A model generated the notes under the pieces. That model did no database searches. It was not told where the DNA came from and saw only the letters and a list, made by a program, of their open reading frames with translations. Shown here piece by piece: positions 11,568 through 22,075 of a DNA stretch of 64,000 nt. The stretch is from the NCBI GenBank assembly GCA_023055425.1, contig JALGPY010000010.1, positions 52,923,665 to 52,987,664 on the forward strand. The letters are read 5' to 3'. Numbering within the stretch: the first letter of the stretch is position 1; each line of letters starts with the position of its first letter. Source of the stretch: Linanthus parryae. Lineage: Eukaryota > Streptophyta > Magnoliopsida > Ericales > Polemoniaceae. The position numbers were made by a program, and so were the translations under genes.

Positions 11568-14500
11568 GGTCTGTTGATGAGGGGGAGCAATGGTTGAAAA
11601 TTTAACAGACTTTAAGGACTTAAATGCAATTTCAGAAGATGTGAAAGGGTAGTAATTGTAATTATTATAAACAAATGGGCACTAATGTAATATATTAAAG
11701 TAAAGGTGTTATATTTTCTTACAAAATCCATTTCGATATCAAACAAAGACAAAACAATCAAATGTTGAAGGAAAAACTTTCACTTTCTTTTCATATTCTT
11801 TTCTATCCAATTTTCCAAGTTCCAAACATAGCCTTAGAGAAAACTTTCACTTTCACTTTATTTCGGCCGCGACTTCTATTGTAGCATGAAAGGGTGGGTA
11901 TGGAGTACGATGGACGTGTTGGATTTATGTGTTTCCGTTAAAAAAATTATTTAGTCATTCACCCTGTCTGGCATTCTGGTTTTGAGTTGAGAACTTCATT
12001 TCAGAGAGCACTTGGTTGGCTGGATGAGACATTAGATGTGAAAAGGGACTAGGTTGACTAAGACCAAAAATATGCTATCAATCACACGTACTTATAGGTT
12101 GTTCTTCTAGTAACAGGAAACAAATCAGAGAACACAAAATGCGATTTTTTTCAGTGGTCTAGCTAAGGAGTATTAAGTAGCATTTTGATTGATAAAGTAC
12201 AGCTATTGGTACCTAATGGAGGAGTAGCCCAAAATTAGAGATGTAGGTGTTGGCCTGTTCTGGATGACTGGCTATGGGCCTCTGCTAACAAACAAGATGT
12301 CTACAAATTAGTGACTTCATTTAAATGTGGTGAGAATTGCGGTGGTTGGTCTTCTACTGAGATGGAATTTCTGAATGGCGTGGGTGTGGAAGGATGTTCA
12401 GGTTGCTTAAGCTAATAATTGCTACAGGGAAAGCCTTCATACGTTCCTTCAAAATGTATGTACTCATGCTTGTTCTTTCATTTGAAGTCAATTTTAGTGA
12501 ATGTGTGCCGCCGCAAAAGGTGTTGGGGTACCCAATTTTCACTAGGTAGACAGGCACATCTGATGGAGAAATGTGCATGAAGATCGGAAATGCCATACAG
12601 CAATCTATTGCTAATTTTGCATTACTAGCTTTCTCGACGATATTGAGACAACACTTAGGTTTATAAAGGGTTTCTACATTGGATATGCGTCTCTTGCACA
12701 ATAGATACTGATTTTACATGAGGCATTCATGCAAGTGTATTGAGAACTCGTAACTGACCTTAAGATCACCTTTCTTTGGGTTTTTCTGTTACGGCTATAC
12801 TTGTGTTGTTGACTGGTAGGATTATACCGTTACAATCGTAGATTTATTAACATTCAAAAACAAATGAACATACAAATGAGCTGGGACTATCCTCAAAGCT
12901 AAATCAGGAGATGACATTAGTGCTGTTGAGTAGAGTCCTGTTTGTTTCGAAAACTAAGGGCTAATAGCTATGTCCAAGTAAAGATAGGCAAATATGAAAA
13001 CAGAACTCATCACATCACCCTATATCTTTACTAAGCAAGATTAACTTGTAAACTCGAGCTATAGAATGCACAATACCATAATCTTCCTCTAATCATAAAC
13101 AGCATTTTACTCATCACATAATTCTCCTTAAGCGTAAATTTATTTCCTCATCATATAATAAACTATTGTGTCCTCTGAAATAAGATCAATATCAACAGTA
13201 TTTTACTGCACCTATAGTTACCGTACAGTTTTATCAGTCACAATCCTGAACATTCCAGGAAATGAAATTCCTGCGCCACTTCCCATGGTAATTCCATCCA
13301 ATATAGCTACCTGCAGGGGCCAGGAGAAAAAAGTGCTTAGATCAGATGTGAAAATATACATATGATCCTAATAAAGGGTAATGAGATAGCAGCAATCGAT
13401 AAATCACACAATCATTGAGGGAATAAACACCCCAAAAGACAGGATTCGTGTAGGGTTTATTTTCATGTCAAACAAAAAAGACTCCATCCCTCGTCTCATA
13501 GTGATAGTCTAATTGTCTTTCACAAGATACCCAAAAAGAATGCAATAAGCATAAGAAGTATAATGATTTGTGAAGAATCGCATTAGGAAGGCCCTCTAGA
13601 GTAGGGTTGCAAGACTCAACCCTCCCCATCACCCGACACAAGTAGGAAAAGGCCTTCATAATTAGCATAACATACTTTGCCACTCACACGGATTTGGTGG
13701 TGGCTGCTATACATGCAACATTAGTAAGTCGCTGAACACACAGATTGGTACTTCAAATAAGACCATCTCGGGTCAGGTATCATTTATCTTTTAACAGAAA
13801 CAAACTTTTTCTTAAAGAAAGAAACATATAAGCCCTTAAATGATCCGAAGAGAATCATGTCACAAAAGTTGAATTGCAGTTTTAGCCGTTCAACGTGTCT
13901 AGTATTGAACTTTCAGGACTAGTTATAAGTGGACAACTCACAACCTAACTACTTAATTTACAGTTTCAGCAACAAAAATTGCAGTAACTAAATTTTCTGG
14001 ACTCCTTATAAACTAGTTTGTTAGTTTAGCAATGACTACATAACCCAGAGTTTCAACTGTTAGGAAAGGACCTCAAAGCAGAAGCCTATAGAATCTTCAA
14101 ACTATAAAACAGACAATGCAATGATACAACTTGAAACTACACAAATAAATGATACATACATGATCAAGAAGAGTCGCATGTAATTAAAATTCTAAACCAT
14201 GTAACACAAAAACATGGCTTCTTCGACATCGAAACCTACTCCTGCTACATAAATTTTGCGTTTAGAAAAGCAGTGAATCAAGTGCAAGGTAGCTTTCTCA
14301 AGTCGCATGCACTCAATACATAATTCATGCTTCATTTCTACTATTAGTCTCGACTCAATCAACCAATTCCCACGAACCAGAATAGCATTTTTAGTCCTCC
14401 TAAACTCACTTGACAAGTCAGCTCTTAGTGAAGCACATAGTATTTAAGTTATTTAATTCACTATTGGACTCGAACTTTACTCACATACATCAAAATTCAA

Positions 14501-15609
14501 AATAGAATAAATCACAAGGACTCACGTGTGGCTTCAAATACGTGCCTAATAGGTAGACAAACTTGTTCAAAGTCTGGAAATAACTTTTACATTCCTCAAC
14601 GTTTCCTGCACGAAGTAAATAAGTTAAAATAAATTAGAACCAAAGACCTGTAATAGAAACACTGGATAATAAATTCCCCACTAAACATGGGAATTGTGGG
14701 CATAATTTTGTCAATTGTCGATCCACCAATCTTGGAGACACTATGGTCCTCGGGTAAGGCATAAAGACATGGAATTCACAAACCCCTTTGGTGAATCTTA
14801 TCTTAGAATTTAACAAATTTAAACTCTTAATCAGCCCAAAACGTAAAGAACAATGACGAATCACTCCCCCTCAATGCAGAAAAGATAATTACATTTCCCA
14901 AGCAATTGCAAACAGCAACTAATCTGGACCAAGAGATTGACAACAAAGGCCGTAACCTTTCGAAATCAGGTTTTTAAGTAATAGAGCATGTTGAAAGGTT
15001 AACTTTAAGAGAACAGGAGAAGAGAGCCTACCTTGGTTTAGCAGCTGATGGAGAGTAACAACATCTGACCCAGAACAGAAAGCCCTGCTACTACCCTTCA
15101 ATAATTAATGTAAACACCAGCATTAGACATTGAAAAAACAAATAATACAGAGAGTAATCAAAAGTAAAAGTCTCTATTACCTTGATCACCACAAACCCAG
15201 TATTGAAGTTCTCTTCCCATGACTCGTATAGCCTTTTCAATCTGGCCACCTGCCCAAGAATCAAGAATCAAACCCTTGTCTTGTCAAAAGGCGAACGCAC
15301 AATGATTGATTCATGAACTGGAAAGAAACCTTCAGACCATGGTAGTGTTGAGGGCATTGAGTGAATCGGGTCTGTTGAGAATGGCAGCTCTTGATTTGGC
15401 TCTTCCTTCAACTAAAACCTGAGAACCCAGAAGTGTGGATTTCAATTCAATTTCAGAGGACGAATGAATACAAAATTGGGTTCTCTCAGAAATCAACGGA
15501 CCTGGTCTTGGATATCATCGTAGTAGGCGTAGTTGGGTGGAGCAGAAAAGGCATGGCTTTGATTAGAGAGAATGTGCTTCACCTGCGATAGGAGCTTAAA
15601 CCTCTGCAT
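5140..15609 (-). CDS. 3-hydroxyisobutyryl-CoA hydrolase-like gene (CHY1 family), 14 exons, 3' part damaged
   Basis: The protein belongs to the crotonase superfamily, HIBCH/CHY1-like branch, whose plant mitochondrial members act in valine breakdown. Exons read from spliced homology: 15609-15502, 15418-15338, 15249-15181, 15095-15032, 14605-14526, 13310-13227, 10600-10516, 7581-7496, 7406-7288, 6614-6554, 5832-5734, 5641-5536, 5425-5384, 5257-5140. Exons 1-11 join in phase with GT-AG borders and give 312 codons. Diagnostic motifs are FCSGSDV (oxyanion-hole region), DGITMGSGAG, EAQIGFHPDAG (catalytic Glu/Asp region) and GEYLALTGEKLNG. The start MQRFKLLSQVKHIL fits a mitochondrial presequence. 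Exon 12 is 106 bases and shifts frame to an early TAA; exon 13 is preceded by CC instead of AG; exon 14 shifts again before LPVALREPSV. It is therefore probably a pseudogene or a truncated allele of ~342 residues, against roughly 390-400 for relatives. Confidence 0.88.
5384..5641 (-). pseudogene. Damaged exons 12 and 13 of the hydrolase gene
   Basis: Exon 12 begins in frame after a good acceptor (IREGRFESLDQCLVREYRMS). It then needs a one-base frame change near 5577 to continue as QVSNDFQE up to a good GT donor at 5535. Read straight through, it meets TAA. Exon 13 encodes GVRARLVDKDFNPK with a normal GT donor at 5383, but the two bases before it are CC, not AG, so normal splicing into it should fail. 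A sequencing or assembly error could explain one lesion but hardly all of them. Confidence 0.7.
7916..7996 (+). repeat. Tail-only retroposon insertion with 16-bp target-site duplication (intron 7)
   Basis: The 16-base word AACTAATACCTTCGAT occurs at 7916-7931 and again at 7981-7996. Between them are only 49 bases: CCCCTCAACAC, about 35 A residues, and GGA. A long direct repeat around a near-pure A tract is the signature of a target-primed insertion truncated almost to its tail. The source element cannot be told. Confidence 0.75.
8661..9272. mobile_element. MITE with TAA target duplication (intron 7), interrupted by a second MITE
   Basis: The left end TTACAAGTTGCATACCCCCA is matched inverted at the right end by TGGGGGTAGGCAACCTGTAA, and the complementarity goes on through the CAGTTTACC words (~35 bases). 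TAA flanks both ends (8658-8660 and 9273-9275), as for PIF/Harbinger-type elements. It is non-coding. It lies in intron 7 of the hydrolase gene and contains the 8894-9216 element. Confidence 0.65.
8894..9216. mobile_element. Second MITE nested inside the first
   Basis: The left arm AAAGGGTAAAAGACACTT (8894) is repeated inverted at 9199-9216 (GTGTCGTTTACCCTTT). The arms continue as CACCCCCTCAAGG... and CCTGAGGGGAT..., giving complementary sequence over ~60 bases on each side. The long arms make it a foldback-like unit of about 320 bp. I did not find a clear target duplication. An open frame inside it (8919-9125) is an arm artefact. Confidence 0.65.
9276..10515. other. Remainder of intron 7, nothing coding
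   Basis: This sequence separates exons 8 and 7 of the hydrolase gene. An 88-codon frame at 9939-10205 on the plus strand has no recognised family. I see no element ends here. Confidence 0.4.
10912..11833. mobile_element. PIF/Harbinger-like non-autonomous element, 922 bp (intron 6)
   Basis: The ends are GGCTATGTTCGAAATTTGG on the left and, read inverted from the right, GGCTATGTTTGGAACTTGG. TTA flanks both sides (10909-10911 and 11834-11836). A TIR starting GG and a 3-bp TTA duplication are typical of PIF/Harbinger and Tourist-like elements. No transposase frame is seen. The interior includes a GC-richer part with pyrimidine runs (11110-11290) that does not look like the ends and could be captured host sequence. 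It sits inside intron 6 of the hydrolase gene. Confidence 0.75.
11534..11570. repeat. (GT)n followed by a G run
   Basis: About ten GT dinucleotides run directly into some eighteen consecutive G residues, within the Harbinger-like element. The exact length of such a run is prone to sequencing error. Confidence 0.85.
11837..13226. other. Remainder of intron 6, no feature seen
   Basis: Ordinary AT-rich intron sequence between the Harbinger-like element and exon 6. A 115-codon minus-strand frame (12354-12701) has no family I recognise and lacks supporting context. Confidence 0.4.
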
Positions 15610-15852
15610 CTCTTCCCTCTCTCTGGCTCTGTTGTTGCCGAAGACTGCTATGCGACGCAGTGTGTACTTTTTTCTTATTCACATTTTCCCCTTTAACTTT
15701 TGTAAGATTGTCATTTTGCCCTTGAAGACATGTACATATGAAATTCATATTATCTGTTGAGATTTTTTGGTATTTTACAACAACAATGAGATTAAACCTC
15801 GTATTCAATATGAGGAAAATTCGGCATAAACTCTTTTTTTTTGAACAGGAAG

Positions 15853-15968
15853 TTTTTTTTTTTTTTTTTTTTTTTGAGAAATTATCATTGTCGTCAATCG
15901 GGTTTGAACCCAGGACCTCATGCAGGGGTTTCCAACACTCTACCACTTGAGCTACCACCCTAGCTGCT
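15853..15968 (-). mobile_element. tRNA-derived SINE, copy 2
   Basis: Read on the minus strand it has box A (TAGCTCAAGTGGTAGAG), box B (GGGTTCAAACCC) and GATTGACGACAATG, and ends in about 23 A residues (T tract at 15853-15875). The flanks GAACAGGAAG (15843-15852) and GAACATGGAG (15969-15978) match at 8 of 10 positions and may be the target-site duplication. It lies about 240 bp upstream of the hydrolase start codon. It is not a functional tRNA gene: the anticodon arm region is not tRNA-like and the A tail is retained. Confidence 0.75.
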
Positions 15969-15978
15969 GAACATGGAG

Positions 15979-16548
15979 TTTTAAACATGCGTTAACTCTG
16001 ACACGAGGTTACTATACGAGCTCGAGTGGCCCAATAGGTTTAAACTAGTACTGCATTTAGTATTTTTAAAAATTCTAACACCGATCATTTGCGCCCTTGA
16101 AGCACAGTTTAGAAAATTAGTACTTTTGCTATCTAGCATTCACATTAGGCTAGTTAATCGAAAGTTATAACTAAAATTGAGAGCATGTCTTGTGGAACTA
16201 GGACTCCAGTAGACTTGCTAATTCACTTGCTACTTTAGTCTCCTATTTTTTTGCTCGCCACATCTAACCAAGCATATTATTCTTATTCAAATTAATTTCC
16301 GAATTGTTTCCCCACATTCCCACTTCTTAGAATTTCTCACACCTCACATGTATAATTTGTGTAGGACTCTATAATTAAAAAAAAAAAAAAAAAAAAAAAA
16401 TTTGTGGATGAAAATTGACTAACACTATTGGAGCAAAACATAATATATTCACTGACTAAAATAGAATCCATAAAATATATAGCTAAGTTCTAGATTATAC
16501 TATTATGGATGCTCTAAGTTTGTCCTTGCAAGACTATGAGCTACAGGT
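15979..16548. other. Spacer with an A tract; possible MITE
   Basis: A run of ~23 A residues lies at 16378-16400. The words GAGAGCAT near 16180 and ATGCTCT near 16509 form a short inverted pair, so a MITE of ~340 bp is possible. The arms are too short for me to be sure. Confidence 0.3.
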
Positions 16549-16828
16549 TTAATATCTCTGCTGCAAATTAAGCCACGAGTGAGCCTCCTTTCTATCCATA
16601 ATCCCAGCCACCACACCAAGAGAATCAGATTTAATAATGGCTCTAACAATATGATTCTGAGAACCCCACTTCACAGCCATTTCGATGACCATAAATTCTG
16701 CCTCTTCAACAGAGAAGCTTGGAGCAAAGAACGAGTTCACCTGCCACAACAGAATCATTATTGTTCCTTGGCACCCAAGCTGACTAGCCTCTCCTTTGTT
16801 AACACTTCCATCACAATTAAACTTTAAC
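16549..16828 (-). pseudogene. LINE RNase H fragment
   Basis: The minus-strand frame contains LKFNCDGSV, EEAEFMVIEMAVKWG and IIKSDSLGVVAGI. These correspond to the three acidic motifs of the RVT_3 RNase H found at the end of plant L1 ORF2 proteins. Only about 95 residues remain, and the upstream end stops at a 22-base C run. It is a relic, separate from the large LINE at 17691. Confidence 0.75.
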
Positions 16829-16849
16829 CCCCCCCCCCCCCCCCCCCCC
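16828..16849. repeat. Poly(C) run, 22 bases
   Basis: An uninterrupted C run (poly-G on the other strand) abuts the LINE RNase H fragment. It creates a false run of glycine codons in the minus-strand frame. Confidence 0.9.
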
Positions 16850-16883
16850 AAGTGGAGGAGTCTAGCAATTGACTATAATTAAT

Positions 16884-17120
16884 AATGTGTTTGGTTTCGT
16901 GCAGTATTAATTCAGTATTAAGGTGTAAAATAGTCCAGTCCAGTTAATACCCTCATGTGAGAGGGGACTAATTTAAGGTATTAAAATTCATTTTTTTCAC
17001 TATTTAGTACCGGTATTAAAATTATGCAGAACAACAAAACATAGTATTAACTAATACCAGTACTATATTTAGTCCAATCGCAGCCAATACTGTTAATCAT
17101 AAAAAACTAAACGTACCCTT
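16884..17120. mobile_element. Possible Tourist-like MITE
   Basis: The left part reads GTGTTTGGTTTCGTGCAGTATT and the right part, inverted, reads GGTACGTTTAGTTTTTTATG...CAGTATT. This resembles the GTTTGGTT-type ends of Tourist elements, and the interior has repeated TATTAA words. The arms are imperfect and no clean 3-bp duplication was found. Confidence 0.4.
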
Positions 17121-17283
17121 CAAGAAAATTATACCAGACAGACAATATGTGGTTGTACCCTGGCGTATTCATTAAGTTTTGGTCCTCAATATTAGAAGGA
17201 GTTTTATTTCATATATATGTATTTTACCTTATACCAAGAAAAATAGTATCCAACTAGCCCCCATAATAATAAATGATACCGCT

Positions 17284-17690
17284 CATAGTTAGTAAAATAC
17301 GGGACGAAAATAAAACGTGATACGGTACGTACGTGTATTATACGATATTAGGTTAAAAAGACGTTAGTAAAAGTTCAGCTAAAAAATACGCGATTTGATT
17401 AATTCGAGTTTTCTATACGTACGTGTAGTTCATATACTAGTTATTCATTCGGAATTAAAAATACGGGTGCATTTGTGAGTATTTTAGCATATATAATGAG
17501 TTATTTGTGTCACACCTTGCAATCTTTTATATATTTCTATTAAATATTTAAAAATAATTTGAAAAACATGTACTCAATTGTTTATCATTTATGATATTTA
17601 CACTATTTACTCCTAACTAATTACTTATGTAAAATAATATCATAGTATTTAAACTACTTCTGTAAAAAAAAGTTACTACGCATTCCCTAA
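17284..17690. mobile_element. Left part of a Mutator-like DNA element split by the LINE nest
   Basis: The end CATAGTTAGTAAAATAC (17284) pairs inverted with GTATTTACTAACTAG ending at 57642, and further inward both arms share TACGTACGTGTA-like words. Outside the ends lie GATACCGCT (17275-17283) and GATACTGCT (57643-57651), a 9-bp direct repeat with one mismatch, as expected for a Mutator-like element. Removing 17691-57210 would give an ~840-bp non-autonomous element. The arms are diverged, so this is moderately supported. Confidence 0.5.
17680..17690 (+). repeat. Target-site duplication of the large LINE, 3' side
   Basis: The 11-base word GCATTCCCTAA lies directly before the T tract (A tail of a minus-strand LINE). 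The same word lies at 57200-57210, directly beyond the LINE's 5' end. This pair brackets the whole 39.5-kb nest. Confidence 0.8.
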
Positions 17691-20600
17691 TTTTTTTTGA
17701 AGAAAGGTAGAATAATATTAGCACAAACATCATAGTACATGATCCAAAAACAAGAAAGGGGAATCAAACCCCCAAGCAAACAGAACCAACCAAGTTCAAC
17801 AAAGACTTCCTACAAAACTACTAAACCAGACTTAGCTACCAAAAGACTTAAGATGTATTCACTAATAAAAGCATTAGCACACATTAGCATTACTGAAAAA
17901 CAACTGAAATCCTGGCTAATCCGCTCCATATCCTGCATCTTTCTCTTCCACATTTGCGGCCACTCCCGGGACTTCAACTGATTCCTCTCCTTCATCTGCT
18001 GGTTCAGATTGAAAACACATTTGTTAGAAATAATGACCTCAACATGAATGTAGTTCCTAGAAATCAAGTAACTCATGATGTCATTCAGCATATCTATGAT
18101 GGCAGTTGGAGTGTTCATTCTGATTTCATCTATCTGTGAATAAATCATCATACCACAATGCATGGAAAAACCAAACACAACTGTTCCCTGTCCCCGATGT
18201 TTTTCGACCAAACAACAATGTTAGAGTCCTGTGCTTGACACTCACCTGTTTTAACATACAAAGGACTTGGATTGTCCTTTATAGAATCAAGTGAAGGAGC
18301 AGAAACATGATTGTTCCAAGCCTCTAAGAACTGATTCGTGAGGATTTTTGCTTTGTAAATTGGAGATTGAACCTCTCTGTCCTGATCCTCCTCCTGCTTG
18401 CCAAAGACAACAAAATTTCTAGATAACCAGATAGTCCATGTGATTGCACCAATCCACCAAAGGTTAAGAGTAGTTGCATGCCCACTTGTGTGTTCTAAGA
18501 TGTCATTTAGAAGTTGAAAGACAGAACAAGGAGAGGGAATTCTGATAGGAGACAAGGACCAAAGAATCTTAGCCAAGGTACATTCAAAGAAAAGATGATC
18601 AATGGTATCTACCTGAGTTTTACAGTGACTACAAAGGTTACTATGGTTCTTGAAAATCTTGTGAATTTTTTCATTAGTTGGAAGCTTTTGGATGGTGGCA
18701 TGCCAAAGGAAAAAGAGAACTTTGTAAGGAAATTTAAGTTTCCAGAACTGCTTCCATGGAAAATTAGGGATGATCCCCCTCCACCCTAAGTCATCTTGCT
18801 GCATAATATTGCCACACAACTCATCTTTCACTATCCATTTATAAGCAGCTGCAGTAGTGAGTTGCCCATAAGGGGAGCCTTCCCAAATACGCTCATATGG
18901 TTGCTCAAAACGGGGCAAAGGAATGGAGGTTATTTGCTTTTGAGTCCATTTATGGAGATGTCTAATTTTATCCAAATTCCACAAACTTTTCCCATTCCTA
19001 TCCACCCTTATCCAATCACTAACCTTAACATCCCTGGTCTCACCATCCATCAGAGAGGAGAGAACAGGAGTATCAGGGATCCATCTATCATTGTTCGACG
19101 AGATATTTTCCCCTGTTCCCACATTCCATGAAATCCCCATAGTAATTATATGTTTTACTGAAGAAATACTTTTCCAAACCAAAGAAGGGTTGTGATCGGT
19201 TTTTCTAGAACGGAAGTCCTTTATTTTTCAGTACCTAGAGGAGAAGTAAGTAGATAGAAGACTGGATTTTGTAGTGGCAACCTTCCAAGCCTGCTTAGCC
19301 AGCAAAGCTTTGTTCAACAGGCCAGGAGACTTAAGGTTGAGACCCCCAGATCTGTGAGCCTACATATTTGCTTCCAGGAGATCCAGTGCATAGGTCTCTT
19401 GTCCTTGCATTTCCTCCAAATGAAAGCAGACAAGGTTTGTTCTAATCTGTTAATACTGGACTGAGGAAATCTAAAACTAGAGAGATGGTAAATAAGAAGG
19501 CTAGTAAGGGTAGAACGCACTAAAGTGATTCTAGCAGCTCTGTTAAGGCAACATCCCACCCATCCTGCACATCTATTTTCAACTTTCTCTAGAGTTTGAT
19601 TAGTGATTTCTTCAGCACTCAGTCCCATGCTTAGAGGAAGACCCAAATACTTCCCAAGAATATCATGAAGGCTAATATGGAGGTGCTTAGCAATAATCAT
19701 TTTCAGATAAAAGTAGCAATTGGGACTAACTGTCAGGATAGATTTGGATAAGTTAATCTCATGTCCTGATTGAGAACAGTAGTCATCAAAGATGCCTTTA
19801 AATTGCTGACCACATCGGTTATCAATTTTAAAGAAAAAGATAGAGTCATCAGCAAACTGCACGTGAGTAATAGAAGGACCATTCCTAGAGTGCTGAATGC
19901 CTTTAATGAGATTACTACTCTAACTAAAGCCCAAGGCAGTGCCTCAGTAGTAAGAATAAAGAGGAAGGGAGATAGAGGATCTCCTTGTCTCAGGACACAA
20001 GTAGGCCTAAAGTATTCAGAGATGGATCCATTGACACTGATGGGTAGAGAGGTAGTGGTAATACACCCCATGACAAGCCTAATAAAGGAGGAGGGAAAGT
20101 TAAACTTTACCAAAGTATCATGCAGGAAATCCCACCTAAATCTATCAAAATCTTTAGACATATCAACTTTGATACATCCAAAAGCCTCCTCACCCACCTT
20201 CTTTTCCCCCAGAATGAAATGAAGAAGATCAGAACAATGACAGTGTTATCCTGAATTAATCTCCCTGAGATATCCGGATTGGTTCCATCTAACAATGTCT
20301 GGGAGGATAGCTTTCATTCTATTTGCTAACACTTTGGCTATAATCCTATAAAGCACATTGGTTAAACTAGTAGGTCTGTAGTCCTGCATTGTGCTAGGGT
20401 TATTTCCTTTAGGGATTAAGACAACTATTGTTCTGTTTGTTTCTATTAGCATATAGCCTGAGTTCAGGTAGGATAACACTGCTTTCATGACAGAAGCTTT
20501 GAAAAAAGATTGGAGGAATCCCATCAGAGCCAGAGGCTTTTCAAAGGGCTCATTCTAAAAACATCCTTGTGGACTTCCTCATCCCTGAAAGGTTTCTGAA

Positions 20601-21144
20601 GAAGATCAATGTGATGGGGAGACAAAGAGCTTCCAATATGATTAAGAATTGAAAAGGAAGTTCCAGTATCCCCTCTTGGCTTAGGAATAAAGATCTCTTT
20701 GAAGTAATTAGTGAAAGCTAGTCTGATTTCCTCCTCATTTAGTAAGGTGCTACCTTGATCAGTTTTTATAGCCCAAATATGATTTCTACTTCTTCTGATT
20801 TTTGTGGTGGTATGGAAAGACTTGGTGATTCTATCACCATAGCTAAGCCAATTACTGTGAGTTCTCTGCGCCCAAAACATTTCATTTTGATAGAGGAGTT
20901 GTTCCAAATGATTCCTGGACCTAAAGAAATTGACCATAGCATTATGATCAAGAAGTAAGTTTTGGAAGTACAACACCTCTTCCCTAGCCTTCTCAATTTG
21001 TTTAGCCAACGAACCCTTATTTTTGTCCCAGGAACTGACTATTTTGACAGCAATCTTTAGAAGTTGCTGGACAAAAAAAAAAGAGGCGACCCTGTGATAG
21101 TAAGGGACCACACAAAAGACACCAAATCCTGGACCCGTTTGTGT
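17691..21144 (-). mobile_element. L1-type LINE (L1-A), 3' segment
   Basis: This is the 3' part of a minus-strand LINE, from its tail (T run at 17691-17698) to the point where Copia-A is inserted. The element continues at 43920-45679 and 55366-57199. Together the pieces give about 7 kb, normal for a plant L1. The 11-bp TSD supports a single full-length insertion later broken up by other elements. Confidence 0.88.
17810..21144 (-). pseudogene. L1-A ORF2, reverse transcriptase to RNase H, several frameshifts
   Basis: Read from 21144 downward: the endonuclease-RT linker (frames at 21111-20524, with NWLSYGDRITK and NHIWAIKTDQG), fingers/palm (20524-20246, with YRPTSLTNVLYRIIAKVLANR), palm (20197-19733, with KVDMSKDFDRFRWDFL and VLRQGDPLSPFLF), the FADD catalytic motif (19862-19314, near 19850), a zinc-binding zf-RVT domain (19182-18148, motif CSHCKTQVDTIDHLFFEC) and a weak RNase H-like end (18211-17810). 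The domains change frame at least four times, so the ORF is dead. The LINE was therefore fixed here long enough to decay, or was inserted damaged. Confidence 0.88.
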
Positions 21145-22075
21145 TGTTGGGTTTTGACGTAGGTAACGCAGCGGAATAACAAAAATTAATCCTACTCAAA
21201 GCCCACCAAGGATCACAGGAAGAGACATCATAACATGATCAAGGACATAGAAGATGTGTACCTTTTGATTTGTGAGATCACACGAAGAATGATGTCCTCG
21301 TCTCTATGGTTGATCCACGTCTAGAGGTGAGATCTAGATTCTTCCTTCAATCAAGTGCTAGCTTGAACCTTGGAGGAAGAGGGATGAAGATCAAAGCAAC
21401 AAAGCAACAAGGCACAAGGGAGGGGGCGGCCTCCTCTTTGCCGTCGGGTAGAGGGGCGGACGGGGGCTAGGGTTTCGGCCCTAGCTCTTTGTCTTGCTCT
21501 CTCTTTTGCTCTCTCCCACTTTTGTGTTATGACTAATAATAACTCATGTAGTGGTAAGGAAGCTAGAGCCTCCTTTATATACTCCAACAACTCCTTCTTG
21601 TTTCCATAAAAGAGTTTCCTAATTCTAGATGAACTAGAATTATTCCCTTCCTTGCAAATTAGTCCTACTAAGTTTGCAAGGTGTTGCACAATGATCCTTC
21701 TATTAATTAATCTTTATTAATTAATCCCAAATCTAGCTCTACTCTATTTGACGTGTGACCCCATAGGTTTCTATATAGTTGGTAGTAACTATTACTAACA
21801 TGGAGCGGTGTCTAGCAACACATCCATGCCACCCAACCAATAGAAATAGTCAGTGATCCCGACAAACCTTTGTGCCCAATATGTCATATTGCATTATCCC
21901 TTTGTCTCCATATCCGGATTGGACACGAGACATAAATAGTCACACTCGTATATCCAATCCATAGTTCCTCGATCCTGGGAATATGCTTATACTTGCAGAT
22001 AACATTAATATCTCTATATTAATTTATCTGAGTCTGGCCAGACATTCAATAAGCCTCATCCCTCGAGTGGCCGTG
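21145..22075 (-). repeat. Copia-A 3' LTR, first part
   Basis: Starts TGTTGGGTTTTGACG directly after TGTGT (21140-21144). It matches 42482-43412 with about ten mismatches by eye. It breaks at CCGTG (22071-22075), where Gypsy-B inserted, and resumes at 36643. The two parts sum to 1438 bp, exactly the length of the intact LTR at 42482-43919. Confidence 0.93.

Noticed and set aside
15853..15968. tRNA gene
   Set aside because: Box A and box B are present but the fold is not a tRNA, and an A tail follows; it is a SINE.
15596..15988. 130-codon minus-strand frame upstream of the hydrolase gene
   Set aside because: It runs from the SINE through its A tail into the wrong frame of the hydrolase exon 1 region.
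21351..21689. 112-codon frame in the Copia-A LTR (also 42688-43026)
   Set aside because: Present in both LTRs, Arg/Ala-rich, no family; chance frame in a GC-rich patch.
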